Shown one piece after another: positions 45,877-54,603 of a stretch of 64,000 bases of DNA (positions within the stretch are counted from its first letter, which is position 1; each line of letters begins with the position of its first letter). The stretch comes from Calothrix sp. PCC 7103. Its GTDB lineage: Bacteria > Cyanobacteriota > Cyanobacteriia > Cyanobacteriales > Nostocaceae. Location of the stretch: assembly GCF_000331305.1 (NCBI RefSeq), contig NZ_KB217478.1, forward strand, positions 6,125,646 to 6,189,645, in the 5' to 3' direction. A program made the position numbers and the translations under genes. A model generated the notes under the pieces. That model was given only the letters and a program-made list of their open reading frames with translations, was not told where the DNA came from and did not search any database.

Positions 45877-46074
45877 CTAAAAAGCTTTAGGTAATCCCGC
45901 TTGTTTCAAAACACCATTTGCAGTGTGACGCGACTTTATAGAACCATCCACTACAAAACGACTGCTTGTAATTGGACTGTACTAAACTTCATGGTCACCT
46001 TTTCCTTGACGTACAAAGTAACAACCAGCTTCTGCAAGAATTTTTTTCAATTCAGGAGTAAACGACACAGCCAT
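45877..46074 (-). pseudogene. HicA-type toxin, disrupted by an in-frame TAG
   Basis: Reading from 46074: MAVSFTPELKKILAEAGCYF, VRQGKGDHEV, stop (TAG at 45982-45984), then YSPITSSRFVVDGSIKSRHT and ANGVLKQAGLPKAF to the natural stop at 45877. The whole HicA domain, with catalytic His in GDHE, is intact apart from one codon; family members have Trp here, so TGG-to-TAG is the likely change. It begins 1 bp after the hicB-like stop. The toxin should be inactive. Confidence 0.8.
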
Positions 46075-46075
46075 T

Positions 46076-46324
46076 CTACGAAGCCACCTCAATTAACTCC
46101 TGTCGATGACTTGTTAATTTGAAATTTATAGAACCTGTATAATCTATAGGCACTATTTTATTAGCAAAAATTAATTCCGGAATCATTACTCGTAGTTTAG
46201 AGGCCAAAAGCTCAATTGTTTCAGCCTCGGTCACTAATCCTGGCACATCTTCACTTGTTGCAACCCAAACTTCTGCTTCTGAGTCCCAGAACGCCTCAAC
46301 ATTGTATCTCAATTCTGTAATCAT
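46076..46324 (-). CDS. HicB/DUF1902-like antitoxin
   Basis: 82 residues: AFWDSEAEVWVATSEDVPGL then TEAETIELLASKLRVMIPEL, the HicB-type antitoxin pattern (DUF1902 group). It binds and neutralises the HicA RNase encoded directly downstream, which here is broken. No DNA-binding domain is visible, as in short HicB forms. Confidence 0.8.
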   Translation of the reverse strand: MITELRYNVEAFWDSEAEVWVATSEDVPGLVTEAETIELLASKLRVMIPELIFANKIVPIDYTGSINFKLTSHRQELIEVAS

Positions 46325-46409
46325 TGAGGAATAATCCTATTATTATCAGATAATTTCTAGTGTAGTACAAACAGAATAGTATATGCAATATACTGACGTA
46401 ATTAGCTGC

Positions 46410-46526
46410 TTACATATACCTATATAACAAACCGTCAGCAGTTAGATTTCTCTTTTGTTGAAACTTGATAACAGCAGCTTTAGTATTGGCGCCAAATAGA
46501 CCATCAACGGCGCCTGTATAATACTA
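46410..46526 (-). pseudogene. Fragment of a peptidoglycan-binding (PG_binding_1) domain
   Basis: On the minus strand an open stretch reads YYTGAVDGLFGANTKAAVIK then FQQKRNLTADGL, the second half of a PG_binding_1 domain. It is preceded by in-frame stops (TAG at 46524-46526, another TAA further on), and no complete gene can be made. The open frame on another register at 46442-46636 is a shadow. Confidence 0.5.
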
Positions 46527-46658
46527 TTTGGCTTTAACATCCCGCGATTAAAACCCTGATTTATTACCCAAATCATTTTAACCGTAACATCGCTACTGAA
46601 AGGTTTCGCTGATTGAGTAATGATCATATAACTCAAGTAAATTTATTAGGTAGCATAT

Positions 46659-47993
46659 TTACACTAGCCTAACAAGTTTTCTAAAACTAACCTTCAATCC
46701 ATCGCGCGGACGGGAAAAAGGTAATACAATTCGCTCTAAATTTTGCCCTGGTGTCAATTCCCACTCATATTCACGAATTAACAAAGCTGCAAATATTTTA
46801 ATTTCTAGCTTGGCAAATTCTTTACCTAAACATTCTCGAATGCCACCCCCAAAGGGAATATGGGCAAAAGCTGTTTGTTTATCTTCGGCTTTTTCTAGAT
46901 AAAAACGGTCAGGGTAAAATTTTTCAGGATGACTGTATATATTTTGGTCTTGGTGAGTTTCTTGAATTTGATAAAATATTCCCCAATGTGCAGGAATTTG
47001 ATATCCTGAAAATTCGCATGGTTCTAAAACTTTCCTTAGTCCACTGCGAACTACAGGAGGCGCCATCCTTAAAACTTCTTTCATTACTTGCTCAAGATAA
47101 GTCATTTGTTTTAACTCTTCTTGCGTAATGGGTTTTGAGAAATTAAACTGTTCTTGTTCTACGCGCGCGCGATTTAGTACATCTGGATGTTGAGCAAGCA
47201 ACAAACACAGCGAAGTTAGTGCAGATGTTAGAGTTTCGTGTCCGGCAACTAACATGCCCAATAAATTATCTTTTACTTCGTCTCGACTCAAGCGTTTACC
47301 TTCTTCATCCTGTGCTTGTAATAAAATCGTTAATACATCTTGATTATTAGTTGGGTTTTGTAAACGCTGGTCTATCAGCTTATCAAAACGAGCAAGTAAT
47401 TGTTCACGTGCGTGAATAGCTTTGTCAAATTTGTTGCCAGGAAAACGCACGGGAATGGATAATAATCCATCGCTCCAAGTTTCGTAGACTTTTTCTAATG
47501 CTTCTTCTGATTCAGTTTCTACACCAATAAATAACTGACAAGCAATATCTAAGGTATATTTTTTTAATTCTGGATACCATGTTAATGTCTCCATTTTTTC
47601 CCAACGTTTTAAGTAGCGATGGGTAATGTTTTGCATTGTTGTTGCATAATCTGCCAATGCTCTTGGTGCAAATGCTTGGTATAAATATTTTCGCAAAGTT
47701 TGGTGAGCGGCGCCTGTTACCACTCCAATTGAATTTATTCCTAGCAGTCTCTCAAAGCTAGGAGTATTCGTCATTTCAAATTTTTGACCTTCGTTGGTAA
47801 ATAAGAAGCGTGTGGCGCCTGCTCCTATCAATACAATTGTCGGAAAACCAAAAAGATGAGTTTTGAAAATATTACCGTATTGTTTTTGCCGCTTCTCCAT
47901 AAAGTTTGCTGGACTGCGTAGATAACTTACTGACTCGCCAATTACAGGTAAGCCAAAGTTACCAGGAGGTAAAGGTAAGCTAGATTGAGGCAT
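46659..47993 (-). CDS. Cytochrome P450, CYP120 type
   Basis: 444 residues. The heme-binding loop FGGGIRECLGKEFAKLE, the I-helix oxygen motif LVAGHETLTSAL and the K-helix ExxR (EVLRM) are all present. The N-terminus LPLPPGNFGLPVIGE and the overall pattern match CYP120A1 of Synechocystis, a relative of CYP26 that hydroxylates retinoic acid, so a retinoid or carotenoid-derived substrate is plausible. It is divergent from a TetR gene with a shared 55-bp spacer containing a palindrome. Two redox partners would come from elsewhere, possibly petF. Confidence 0.86.
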   Translation of the reverse strand: MPQSSLPLPPGNFGLPVIGESVSYLRSPANFMEKRQKQYGNIFKTHLFGFPTIVLIGAGATRFLFTNEGQKFEMTNTPSFERLLGINSIGVVTGAAHQTLRKYLYQAFAPRALADYATTMQNITHRYLKRWEKMETLTWYPELKKYTLDIACQLFIGVETESEEALEKVYETWSDGLLSIPVRFPGNKFDKAIHAREQLLARFDKLIDQRLQNPTNNQDVLTILLQAQDEEGKRLSRDEVKDNLLGMLVAGHETLTSALTSLCLLLAQHPDVLNRARVEQEQFNFSKPITQEELKQMTYLEQVMKEVLRMAPPVVRSGLRKVLEPCEFSGYQIPAHWGIFYQIQETHQDQNIYSHPEKFYPDRFYLEKAEDKQTAFAHIPFGGGIRECLGKEFAKLEIKIFAALLIREYEWELTPGQNLERIVLPFSRPRDGLKVSFRKLVRLV

Positions 47994-48014
47994 ATTTTTT
48001 AAATAATTAAATTC

Positions 48015-48035
48015 AATACGATACTATATCGTATT
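48015..48035. promoter_or_regulatory. Perfect 9-bp inverted repeat, probable TetR operator
   Basis: AATACGATA-CTA-TATCGTATT lies 21 bp from the P450 start and 13 bp from the TetR start, in the centre of the divergent spacer. TetR-family operators are typically palindromes of this size at such positions. It probably lets TetR control both genes. Confidence 0.75.
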
Positions 48036-48048
48036 TATATTAACACCT

Positions 48049-48630
48049 ATGAGTGACGTTAGTAAAAAATCGCCAGGGAGACCCAGGAGTCAGCAATCTC
48101 ACCAAGCTATGCTGCAAGCAACTTTGGAACTGCTTGGTGAAGTTGGGTTTGATGGTATGAGTATTGATGGAATTGCTGCACGTGCAGGTGTGGGTAAAAC
48201 GACTATTTACCGACGTTATGCATCCAAAGAGGAATTAGTCGCTGATGCAATTGAGAGTGTTAGGCAAGATGTGGAAATTCCTGACACAGGAAGTATATGG
48301 AGTGACATTGATGCATTAATTGAAGGCGCCGCGCAAATAACTTTTACTCCTCTAGGAAGAAAAACCGTAGCGATGATAATTAGCAGTGCATCGAGTAATG
48401 GAGAGTTTGCACGTATTTATTGGGAAAAGTATTTGCAACCCCGACGAGATGCTTTTGCTGTGGTTATAGAAAGGGCAAAAGCGAGAAAAGAGGTTTGTGT
48501 AGATTTAGAACCAGGTATTGTGTTTGACATCATGAGCGGCATTATGCTTTATGGGTTAATTTTTCCACCGACTACAGAATCATGGCAATTATATGTTCGG
48601 CGCGCTTTAGGGTGTTTGCTCTCTCCCTGA
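48049..48630 (+). CDS. TetR-family transcriptional regulator
   Basis: 193 residues. N-terminal HTH: LLGEVGFDGMSIDGIAARAG then VGKTTIYRRYASKEELVADA. The C-terminal ligand-binding domain ends near residue 190, with a TetR_C-like FARIYWEKYLQPRRDAFAVV. It is divergent from CYP120 and flanks the operator-like palindrome, so it most likely represses the P450 and itself until a ligand binds (inference). Confidence 0.9.
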   Translation: MSDVSKKSPGRPRSQQSHQAMLQATLELLGEVGFDGMSIDGIAARAGVGKTTIYRRYASKEELVADAIESVRQDVEIPDTGSIWSDIDALIEGAAQITFTPLGRKTVAMIISSASSNGEFARIYWEKYLQPRRDAFAVVIERAKARKEVCVDLEPGIVFDIMSGIMLYGLIFPPTTESWQLYVRRALGCLLSP

Positions 48631-48639
48631 TTTTTTCTT

Positions 48640-48757
48640 TGCGACCTTTGCGCCCTTTGCGGTTAATTTTCTTACTCTCTTCCTCTGTGTTCTCCGTGTC
48701 TATGTGGTAAATAAATTAACTTGAATGCACAGGCAGGATGCCTGTGCCACAAGAAAA
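48640..48757. repeat. Composite interspersed repeat, inverted orientation
   Basis: TTTGCGACCTTTGCGCCCTT, then CTCTGTGTTCTCCGTGTCTATGTGG, then CACAGGCAGGATGCCTGTGCC and ACAAG. It is the reverse complement order of the element at 33586-33657, with both halves present. Confidence 0.65.
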
Positions 48758-48765
48758 AGGAGGTA

Positions 48766-49935
48766 TTAACTTTTATTTTGTTCTGATTCGGCTGACACTG
48801 GTTGACCGAATTCTATTACTTTTGTTTGGGTTGATTCGCTCTCATTATTGGGTTGAGTTTCTGTTGGAGGTTGGCTATTAGTATTTTCGCTGTCTTCAGT
48901 TGGGGTTTCTGTTTGAGTTTGGGTTTCGGGGTTTTCGGTAGTGGTTTCTGTTTGAACTGTTGCTTCGGGTTTAACTTGGGGTTCTGATGCAGCAGGTGTG
49001 ATAGGTCTGTCACCTTGTGCTGTTTGGATGATTAGTTCTTCTATTTTTTCGGCTAGTTGAATATTACCTTGTTGGCGATATTGTTGCTGCGCGCGTTTGA
49101 ATGCTCTGTTTGCTTTTTTATATTCACCTTGGTTCATCCAAGCTATGCCGATACTATAATAAGCATCTGGATTTACGGTTGTTCTACGAATTGATTCTTG
49201 GTAGGTTGCTACAGCTTCGTTTGTTAGTCCGCTTTTTGCCATTAAAGTACCTAAACGATTGTAAGCAGCAGCGTTATCTGGATTGATGTTTAACGCTTGG
49301 CGATATGAATTCATTGCTTCTTGAACTTGTCCTGTTTGTTCTAAAGCAATAGCTAAGTTGTAGTAAGCGTTTGCATTACTGCTGTCGATATTTATTCCCT
49401 GTTGGTAAGCTGTGATTGATTCGTTAATTTGTCCTAGTTCGTACAATGCTAACCCCATGTTGTAGTGTGCTGCTGCCATTGTTGGATTAACTACTAATGC
49501 TTGACGATAGGCAGTAATTGCTGTTTCGCGTTGTCCTTGCTTGTGCAGTCCTAAACCTAAGTTAAAGTAACCTTCTGCAAAGTTTGGGTCAATTCGTACT
49601 GCTTCTGAATATTCTTGTACTGCTGATTCAATACGATTTTGCTTCAACATGATGTTACCAAGGTAAGTCCTCGCGGCTGCTAAGTTGGGGTCGCGCTGTA
49701 ATGCTTGCCTTAGTAACATTTCTCCACTCTGATAATCTCCACGGCTGTAACGGATTACACCTTGTTGATATAAGCCAGCTGCTTCTAAGTCTTGAGTAAC
49801 AACGTTTTGTGCCAATAATTTACTATGAGTGTTTAAAAAACTGGGCGCCGTCAAAGTTAACAAAACAGAAGCTGCAAAAAGAGTAATTCGGGAATAAAGG
49901 CGTAAATACTTATGAGAATGATAATTATGAGACAT
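48766..49935 (-). CDS. Exported TPR protein with Thr/Glu/Gln-rich tail
   Basis: 389 residues. Signal peptide about 1-42 (YSRITLFAASVLLTLTAPSF). Six or more TPR units run from about 48 to 290 (AARTYLGNIMLKQNRIESAV, AEGYFNLGLGLHKQGQRETA, AAAHYNMGLALYELGQINES, ANAYYNLAIALEQTGQVQEA). From about 305 the sequence is low-complexity (Thr, Glu, Pro, Gln). A periplasmic or outer-membrane adaptor is likely; the partner is unknown. Confidence 0.8.
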   Translation of the reverse strand: MSHNYHSHKYLRLYSRITLFAASVLLTLTAPSFLNTHSKLLAQNVVTQDLEAAGLYQQGVIRYSRGDYQSGEMLLRQALQRDPNLAAARTYLGNIMLKQNRIESAVQEYSEAVRIDPNFAEGYFNLGLGLHKQGQRETAITAYRQALVVNPTMAAAHYNMGLALYELGQINESITAYQQGINIDSSNANAYYNLAIALEQTGQVQEAMNSYRQALNINPDNAAAYNRLGTLMAKSGLTNEAVATYQESIRRTTVNPDAYYSIGIAWMNQGEYKKANRAFKRAQQQYRQQGNIQLAEKIEELIIQTAQGDRPITPAASEPQVKPEATVQTETTTENPETQTQTETPTEDSENTNSQPPTETQPNNESESTQTKVIEFGQPVSAESEQNKS

Positions 49936-50022
49936 ATCAGGTAGACCTGTACTTATATTTAAAGACTATAAGTCTAGGTTTCCCAGTATTCCCGATGAAA
50001 TATACAGTGTGATGAATTTTTA

Positions 50023-50079
50023 TGCTCGTTGTAAGCACTAAAGTGATTAATGCAAGCACTAAAGTGCTTATGACGAGCA
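50023..50079. repeat. Stem-loop overlapping the 3' end of queA
   Basis: TGCTCGTTGTAAGCACT...AAGTGCTTATGACGAGCA forms a stem with the inner direct repeat GCACTAAAGTG. The right arm encodes the last codons (SCSS) and stop of queA. It probably ends the queA transcript. Confidence 0.6.
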
Positions 50080-51222
50080 GCTTTTTTCTTTTTCAGGCAG
50101 AATTAGCATTGCGTCACCAAAAGAGTAGAAGCGGTATTTCTCGTTTATTGCTTCTTTGTATATATTGAGTAAGTTTTCTCGACCGATAAGTGCGCTGACT
50201 AGCATCAACAAACTAGAACGGGGTAAGTGGAAGTTGGTTATCAACCCCTCAATGACTCGCCATTTAAAACCAGGGTAGATAAATAAATTTGTCTTGCCGC
50301 AAAATTCTCTTATTTCACCGGTTTCTGCTGCGGCGCCTTCTAATGCTCTAACAACGGTTGTTCCTACTGCTATAATTCTTCCACCTTTGTTTTGCGTTGC
50401 TTTAATTTGCTCGACTGTCGTAGACGGCACTTCTATCCATTCGGAGTGCATTGTGTGTGTAGTTACATCTTCAACTTCAACGGGACGAAACGTTCCTACA
50501 CCTACATGTAGAGTGATAAACGCGCGGTTTATGCCCTTTGTCTCTAATGTGTCAAGTAGTTCAGGTGTAAAATGTAGCCCTGCTGTCGGCGCCGCTACTG
50601 CACCTGGTGTATTTGCATATACTGTTTGATACTGTTCGTCGGATGCTTGGCTTTGTGTAATGTACGGAGGTAAAGGTACTTCACCGAATGTATCTAATAA
50701 TTGCACCAAAGATTTTCCACTTGGTACATGGAATTTTAATAGCCGTCCACCCGTTGCTTTGTCTGAGTCTATTACTGTCGCTGCTAGTGTGCTATCATAA
50801 GAGGGCGCCTCAAAAAATATCTGTGAACCAATCTTAAATCGCTTTCCTGGTTTCACTAATGCCAGCCAGCAATTTTGTTCACGCTCCTCTAATAGTAAAA
50901 CTTCTAACTTGGCACCTGTGGATTTACGACCGTGTAAACGCGCGCTCAAAACTTTGGTGTCGTTCATTATCAACAAATCACCTGGTCGCAAAATCTCCGG
51001 CAAATCACTGAATATATGGTGTAAAGTAGAACTAATATTCTTTTTACTAGTCGAATTTACTACTAGCAATTTTGAACTGTCACGGGGAACTGCTGGATTT
51101 TGAGCTATCAATTCTTCGGGTAAATTGTAGTCGTAACCAGCTGTGGAACGGTCTAAATCACAATATTTCTCTCCCTCTGTGGAAGTGGAATTGAAATCTC
51201 GTTCTTGTAAGTCCTGCTGCAT
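50068..51222 (-). CDS. queA: S-adenosylmethionine:tRNA ribosyltransferase-isomerase
   Basis: 384 residues. YNLPEELIAQNPAVPRDSSK, NDTKVLSARLHGRK, APTAGLHFTPELL, LHVGVGTFRPVEVEDV and NFHLPRSSLLMLVSAL are the standard QueA motifs. The enzyme adds the ribosyl part of SAM to preQ1 in tRNA, giving epoxyqueuosine. The N-terminus carries about 28 extra residues (ERDFNSTSTEGEKYCDLDRS) before the usual start. No other queuosine gene is adjacent. Confidence 0.93.
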   Translation of the reverse strand: MQQDLQERDFNSTSTEGEKYCDLDRSTAGYDYNLPEELIAQNPAVPRDSSKLLVVNSTSKKNISSTLHHIFSDLPEILRPGDLLIMNDTKVLSARLHGRKSTGAKLEVLLLEEREQNCWLALVKPGKRFKIGSQIFFEAPSYDSTLAATVIDSDKATGGRLLKFHVPSGKSLVQLLDTFGEVPLPPYITQSQASDEQYQTVYANTPGAVAAPTAGLHFTPELLDTLETKGINRAFITLHVGVGTFRPVEVEDVTTHTMHSEWIEVPSTTVEQIKATQNKGGRIIAVGTTVVRALEGAAAETGEIREFCGKTNLFIYPGFKWRVIEGLITNFHLPRSSLLMLVSALIGRENLLNIYKEAINEKYRFYSFGDAMLILPEKEKSCSS

Positions 51223-51353
51223 CTAGATTCTGATAATGGATATAAAGTAATTTTAGCTTTTCTTTATAAATGAACTTTACGCGATTAGGGGTCAATCTTA
51301 TCTTTTGAGTTTATGATGAATACTATTAGGTGACACGTAAACGAAAATATAAA

Positions 51354-51375
51354 AATTGGGTAAACCTACCCAATA
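51354..51375. promoter_or_regulatory. Hairpin ATTGGGTA-AACC-TACCCAAT in the leader of an unrecognised gene
   Basis: A perfect 8-bp stem with a 4-base loop is followed by AAAAAA. It lies about 90 bp upstream of the gene at 51463. It might be an attenuator-like element or a terminator of an upstream minus-strand transcript. No riboswitch family is recognised. Confidence 0.45.
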
Positions 51376-51462
51376 AAAAACGGGGGCTTTTACCCTACCG
51401 GATGATGGGGTTATTGTTCCAATAATAGATATGTAGGATTGGCTTTCATCCCAAGCAGCGAA

Positions 51463-51852
51463 ATGGAATATTTGTATTATCTGGCAAATGCCAGTCTAAC
51501 CTTAAGAGTAATTCAATTCTTACACTCCCGACCACAGTTGCCTGTTTCTTTCGTAACTGTGATTCATCAAATTGATGGCTGGGTGGTACGAGTTAAACTT
51601 ACAGGTCAAGTATCATCGGACATAGATGGTGATTTTCGCGCGTTCTTAAACGAGTTAGGAATTGCTTACGAACCACCAATGCGGGTACAAATGGCACTGT
51701 GGAGTTTAGAAGCTGGACAGTATCCTGTTGATGTGATGCGTCGCTATCAAGTCGCGATAGTCTCACATGGAAATCCTGAAAGAGAAGAAATTGAAGCATT
51801 CCGTCAACAGTTTGTGCGAGGTTTGGGTTACTGCCCAGAAACACTGGCTTAA
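51463..51852 (+). CDS. Conserved hypothetical protein
   Basis: About 129 residues from ATG 51463 (EYLYYLANASLTLRVIQFLH); a TTG 24 bases upstream is in frame. It is soluble, with a beta-rich middle (VTVIHQIDGWVVRVKLTGQV) and a helical end (EEIEAFRQQFVRGLGYCPET). Homologues seem to be cyanobacterial, but I do not recognise a named family. It lies between queA (divergent) and yraN (convergent). Confidence 0.6.
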   Translation: MEYLYYLANASLTLRVIQFLHSRPQLPVSFVTVIHQIDGWVVRVKLTGQVSSDIDGDFRAFLNELGIAYEPPMRVQMALWSLEAGQYPVDVMRRYQVAIVSHGNPEREEIEAFRQQFVRGLGYCPETLA

Positions 51853-51889
51853 AAAGTTAAGTTTGAGAAAGTGAATACACATCTTCGGA

Positions 51890-51945
51890 AAAATTGTCGA
51901 GACGTGATTAATCCCTGTGGGAAAACCTGCGGTTTACACGTCTCT
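51890..51945. repeat. GAGACGTGATTAATCCC...TACACGTCTCTACC repeat
   Basis: An imperfect inverted repeat whose arms are GAGACGTGATTAAT and ACACGTCTC. Related elements lie at 33660-33703 and 54607-54642. Confidence 0.55.
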
Positions 51946-52411
51946 ACCAGTTATCACCGTTTGAATCAAAAGCACCAGCAATATATTCTTGTAGGGTTAA
52001 ATAATAACTTGAATTTTCTTGCGAGCTTATGGCAGTGTTAGGTTTTGGCTTACAAGAGACGATAGCAACATCAAAGCGACACGTATAGTTTTCTTTATCA
52101 GGGTGTTCTGCCAGAAACATTTGTGCTGCTATCCTTAATTTAGTTTGTTTACGTAACTCTACGGCATCTCTTCCCCCAGAGTCCCAGTTTCCTGCGCTGC
52201 GCGTTTTCACTTCAACAAACGCCAATGTTAAATCTTGAGTGGTAATATTTATTTTTCCTTTTGCTTCAACGAGCGCAATAATATCAATTTCTCCTCTACG
52301 ACCACTCTTCCATCTGCGGTGTAGAATTTTTGAGCCGTTTTCAGCTAACCACTCGGCTACAAAGTCTTCACCTAATGTACCGATGTCGAGATAATGATTA
52401 GAAGGAGCCAT
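51944..52411 (-). CDS. YraN/UPF0102 family nuclease-fold protein
   Basis: 155 residues. GTLGEDFVAEWLAENGSKIL, RRGEIDIIAL and LAFVEVKTR give the PD-(D/E)XK core (Glu/Asp, ExK) of UPF0102. Family members are thought to act in DNA repair or uptake; the function is not settled. It is divergent from the pentapeptide gene with only 26 bp between starts. A C-terminal extension after about 130 is not part of the core. Confidence 0.87.
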   Translation of the reverse strand: MAPSNHYLDIGTLGEDFVAEWLAENGSKILHRRWKSGRRGEIDIIALVEAKGKINITTQDLTLAFVEVKTRSAGNWDSGGRDAVELRKQTKLRIAAQMFLAEHPDKENYTCRFDVAIVSCKPKPNTAISSQENSSYYLTLQEYIAGAFDSNGDNW

Positions 52412-52437
52412 AAATGTAAATACTACTTCAAAACTAT

Positions 52438-52935
52438 ATGACTAAACGCATTAGGACGTATATACTTAGTTTATTCTTTTACGGAATAATTTGCTTAACT
52501 TTGAACTTTGGGCTGGCGCCAGCAAGTTTTGCACTCGACTATAATAAAGAGATTTTGATTGACGCTGATTTTTCGGGACGTGACTTGAGCGACTCTAGCT
52601 TTACCAAAGCCAACTTAAAGCAAAGCAACTTTACTAACTCTAATTTGCGCGGTGTAAGTTTCTTTGCTTCAAATCTTGAGTCAGTAGATTTTACTGGTGC
52701 TGATTTAACAAACGCTACCTTAGACTCCGCACGCTTAGTTAAAGCGAACCTAACCAACGCAGTATTAGAAGGAGCTTTCGCTGCTAGTGCAAAATTTGAT
52801 GGCGCCATAATCGATGGAGCAGACTTTACCGACGTATTATTACGCGACGACGAGCAAGAAAAATTATGTAAACTCGCCAAAGGTACAAATCCCAAAACCG
52901 GACGCGACACCCGCGAAACATTAATGTGCCCATAA
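52438..52935 (+). CDS. Luminal-type pentapeptide repeat protein
   Basis: 165 residues. Signal peptide (LSLFFYGIICLTLNFGLA, cleavage near PASFA). Pentapeptide repeats A(D/N)LXX run from about 42 to 140 (ADFSGRDLSDSSFTKANLKQ, GADLTNATLDSARLVKANLT) and fold as a right-handed quadrilateral beta-helix. The C-terminal LCKLAKGTNPKTGRDTRE and final CP pair resembles thylakoid-luminal TL15/TL17 proteins. Probably exported to the thylakoid lumen or periplasm. Confidence 0.85.
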   Translation: MTKRIRTYILSLFFYGIICLTLNFGLAPASFALDYNKEILIDADFSGRDLSDSSFTKANLKQSNFTNSNLRGVSFFASNLESVDFTGADLTNATLDSARLVKANLTNAVLEGAFAASAKFDGAIIDGADFTDVLLRDDEQEKLCKLAKGTNPKTGRDTRETLMCP

Positions 52936-52988
52936 TGTAAATGCCAAAGCATTTTATATTAGAGTTATTCTTTAATAATTAAAAAATT

Positions 52989-54179
52989 GTGAAAGCAATA
53001 ACTCTTCTTGGTTCCACAGGTTCAATAGGAACCCAAACTTTAGATATTGTGGCACAGTATCCTGACCAATTCAGGGTTGTAGGGTTAGCGGCTGGTAATA
53101 ATGTTGAAATGCTAATCAAACAGATTCGGCAGTTTCGACCGAGTATAGCAGCAATTTGCGCTCCTGAAAAACTGTCAATACTTCAAGATGGCATTAAAGA
53201 CCTTGATTACAAACCAATTTTGCTTGCAGGTGAAGCTGGAATTATTGAGGTAGCTGCTTATGGTGATTCCCAAAGTGTTGTTACAGGTATAGTTGGTTGT
53301 GCTGGTTTACTTCCAACTATCGCAGCGATTAAAGCAGGTAAAAATATTGCTCTTGCTAACAAAGAAACTTTAATTGCAGGCGCCCCAGTTGTTCTACCGT
53401 TAATTGAAGAGTATGGTGTTAAATTACTACCTGCTGACTCAGAACATTCTGCAATATTTCAATGTTTACAAGGTGTACCAACAGGAGGACTACGTAAGAT
53501 TATTCTGACAGCTTCAGGAGGCGCCTTCCGTGACTGGGCAGTATCCGATTTAGCTTCAGTTACAGTTGCCGATGCTTTAAAACATCCGAACTGGTCAATG
53601 GGGCGCAAAATTACCGTTGATTCTGCAACCCTGATGAATAAAGGTTTAGAAGTAATCGAAGCACACTTTTTGTTTAGGATGGACTACGATAACATCGAAA
53701 TTGTAATTCATCCGCAAAGTATTATTCACTCACTAATTGAACTTCAAGATACTTCAGTACTAGCTCAACTTGGTTGGGCTGATATGCGTTTACCATTGCT
53801 GTATGCAATGTCATATCCCGAAAGAATTTTTACAGACTGGGAACGTCTCGATTTAGTCAAAGCTGGAAATTTGACTTTCCGTGAACCTGACCATCAAAAA
53901 TACCCATGTATGAATTTAGCATACGCAGCAGGTCGGGCAGGTGGTTCGATGCCAGCAGTATTAAACGCAGCTAATGAACAGGCAGTAGCTCTGTTTTTAG
54001 ATGAGAAAATTAAGTTTTTAGATATCCCACGTTGTATTGAAATGACGTGTGCGCGTCATAATAATGCACAAAATCCTTCTTTGGAAGATATTATAGGCGC
54101 CGATAAGTGGGCAAGACAACAAGTTATAAATGTTACTGAGCAATTAGAAACTCGTCCCCAGTTTATTTCATTACGTTAG
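52989..54179 (+). CDS. dxr: 1-deoxy-D-xylulose 5-phosphate reductoisomerase
   Basis: 396 residues from GTG 52989. NADPH-binding [16 protein letters not shown], then [59 protein letters not shown] and the C-terminal helical domain. It makes 2-C-methyl-D-erythritol 4-phosphate, the committed step of isoprenoid synthesis, which supplies carotenoids, phytol and the tocopherol side chain. The gene stands alone after the pentapeptide gene on the same strand. Confidence 0.95.
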   Translation: MKAITLLGSTGSIGTQTLDIVAQYPDQFRVVGLAAGNNVEMLIKQIRQFRPSIAAICAPEKLSILQDGIKDLDYKPILLAGEAGIIEVAAYGDSQSVVTGIVGCAGLLPTIAAIKAGKNIALANKETLIAGAPVVLPLIEEYGVKLLPADSEHSAIFQCLQGVPTGGLRKIILTASGGAFRDWAVSDLASVTVADALKHPNWSMGRKITVDSATLMNKGLEVIEAHFLFRMDYDNIEIVIHPQSIIHSLIELQDTSVLAQLGWADMRLPLLYAMSYPERIFTDWERLDLVKAGNLTFREPDHQKYPCMNLAYAAGRAGGSMPAVLNAANEQAVALFLDEKIKFLDIPRCIEMTCARHNNAQNPSLEDIIGADKWARQQVINVTEQLETRPQFISLR

Positions 54180-54411
54180 TTCCAATTCCCTCGGATGTAT
54201 AAATCCGGGGGAAAGAAAGCCAAGAAGGGCATAGAGAAAATAATTCAATAAACAGATGTAACAATCAATGTCAATGATAGCAACAATTAATACTTAAATT
54301 TCTTTTAAGTCTCGTAAAAATCGAGTACTATTATCGTTGTTTTGGTTCAGAATTAAAACTTACCCATTAGCCATTGACTAAAACTCATACTTAACTAATT
54401 TTATACAATAT

Positions 54412-54594
54412 ATGTTCGTAGCTTTGATTGTAGCGTGGATTATCTTTACATTTCTTCTTCGAGTCATTAAGACAACACTTGTAAATGCAGCATTAATTGC
54501 CGCAGTAATTTTCTTTTTACAGGCAGGTTACGGTATAACTTTACTTGATGTAATTCAATACTTTACTCAAAATACGCGCACGGGTGGTAGATAA
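54412..54594 (+). CDS. Small membrane protein, conserved in style, unnamed
   Basis: 60 residues: FVALIVAWIIFTFLLRVIKT and TLVNAALIAAVIFFLQAGYG form two hydrophobic segments, followed by a short polar tail. Cyanobacteria have many small membrane proteins of this type. I do not recognise a family name. There is no clear ribosome binding site. Confidence 0.55.
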   Translation: MFVALIVAWIIFTFLLRVIKTTLVNAALIAAVIFFLQAGYGITLLDVIQYFTQNTRTGGR

Positions 54595-54603
54595 TTACTT
54601 ATA

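Noticed and set aside
45877-46074. Programmed recoding of the hicA TAG
   Set aside because: No recoding signal is visible and other toxins nearby are also broken, so simple decay is more likely.
46442-46636. 64-codon minus-strand open frame
   Set aside because: Wrong register of the PG_binding remnant, which reads sensibly in another frame.
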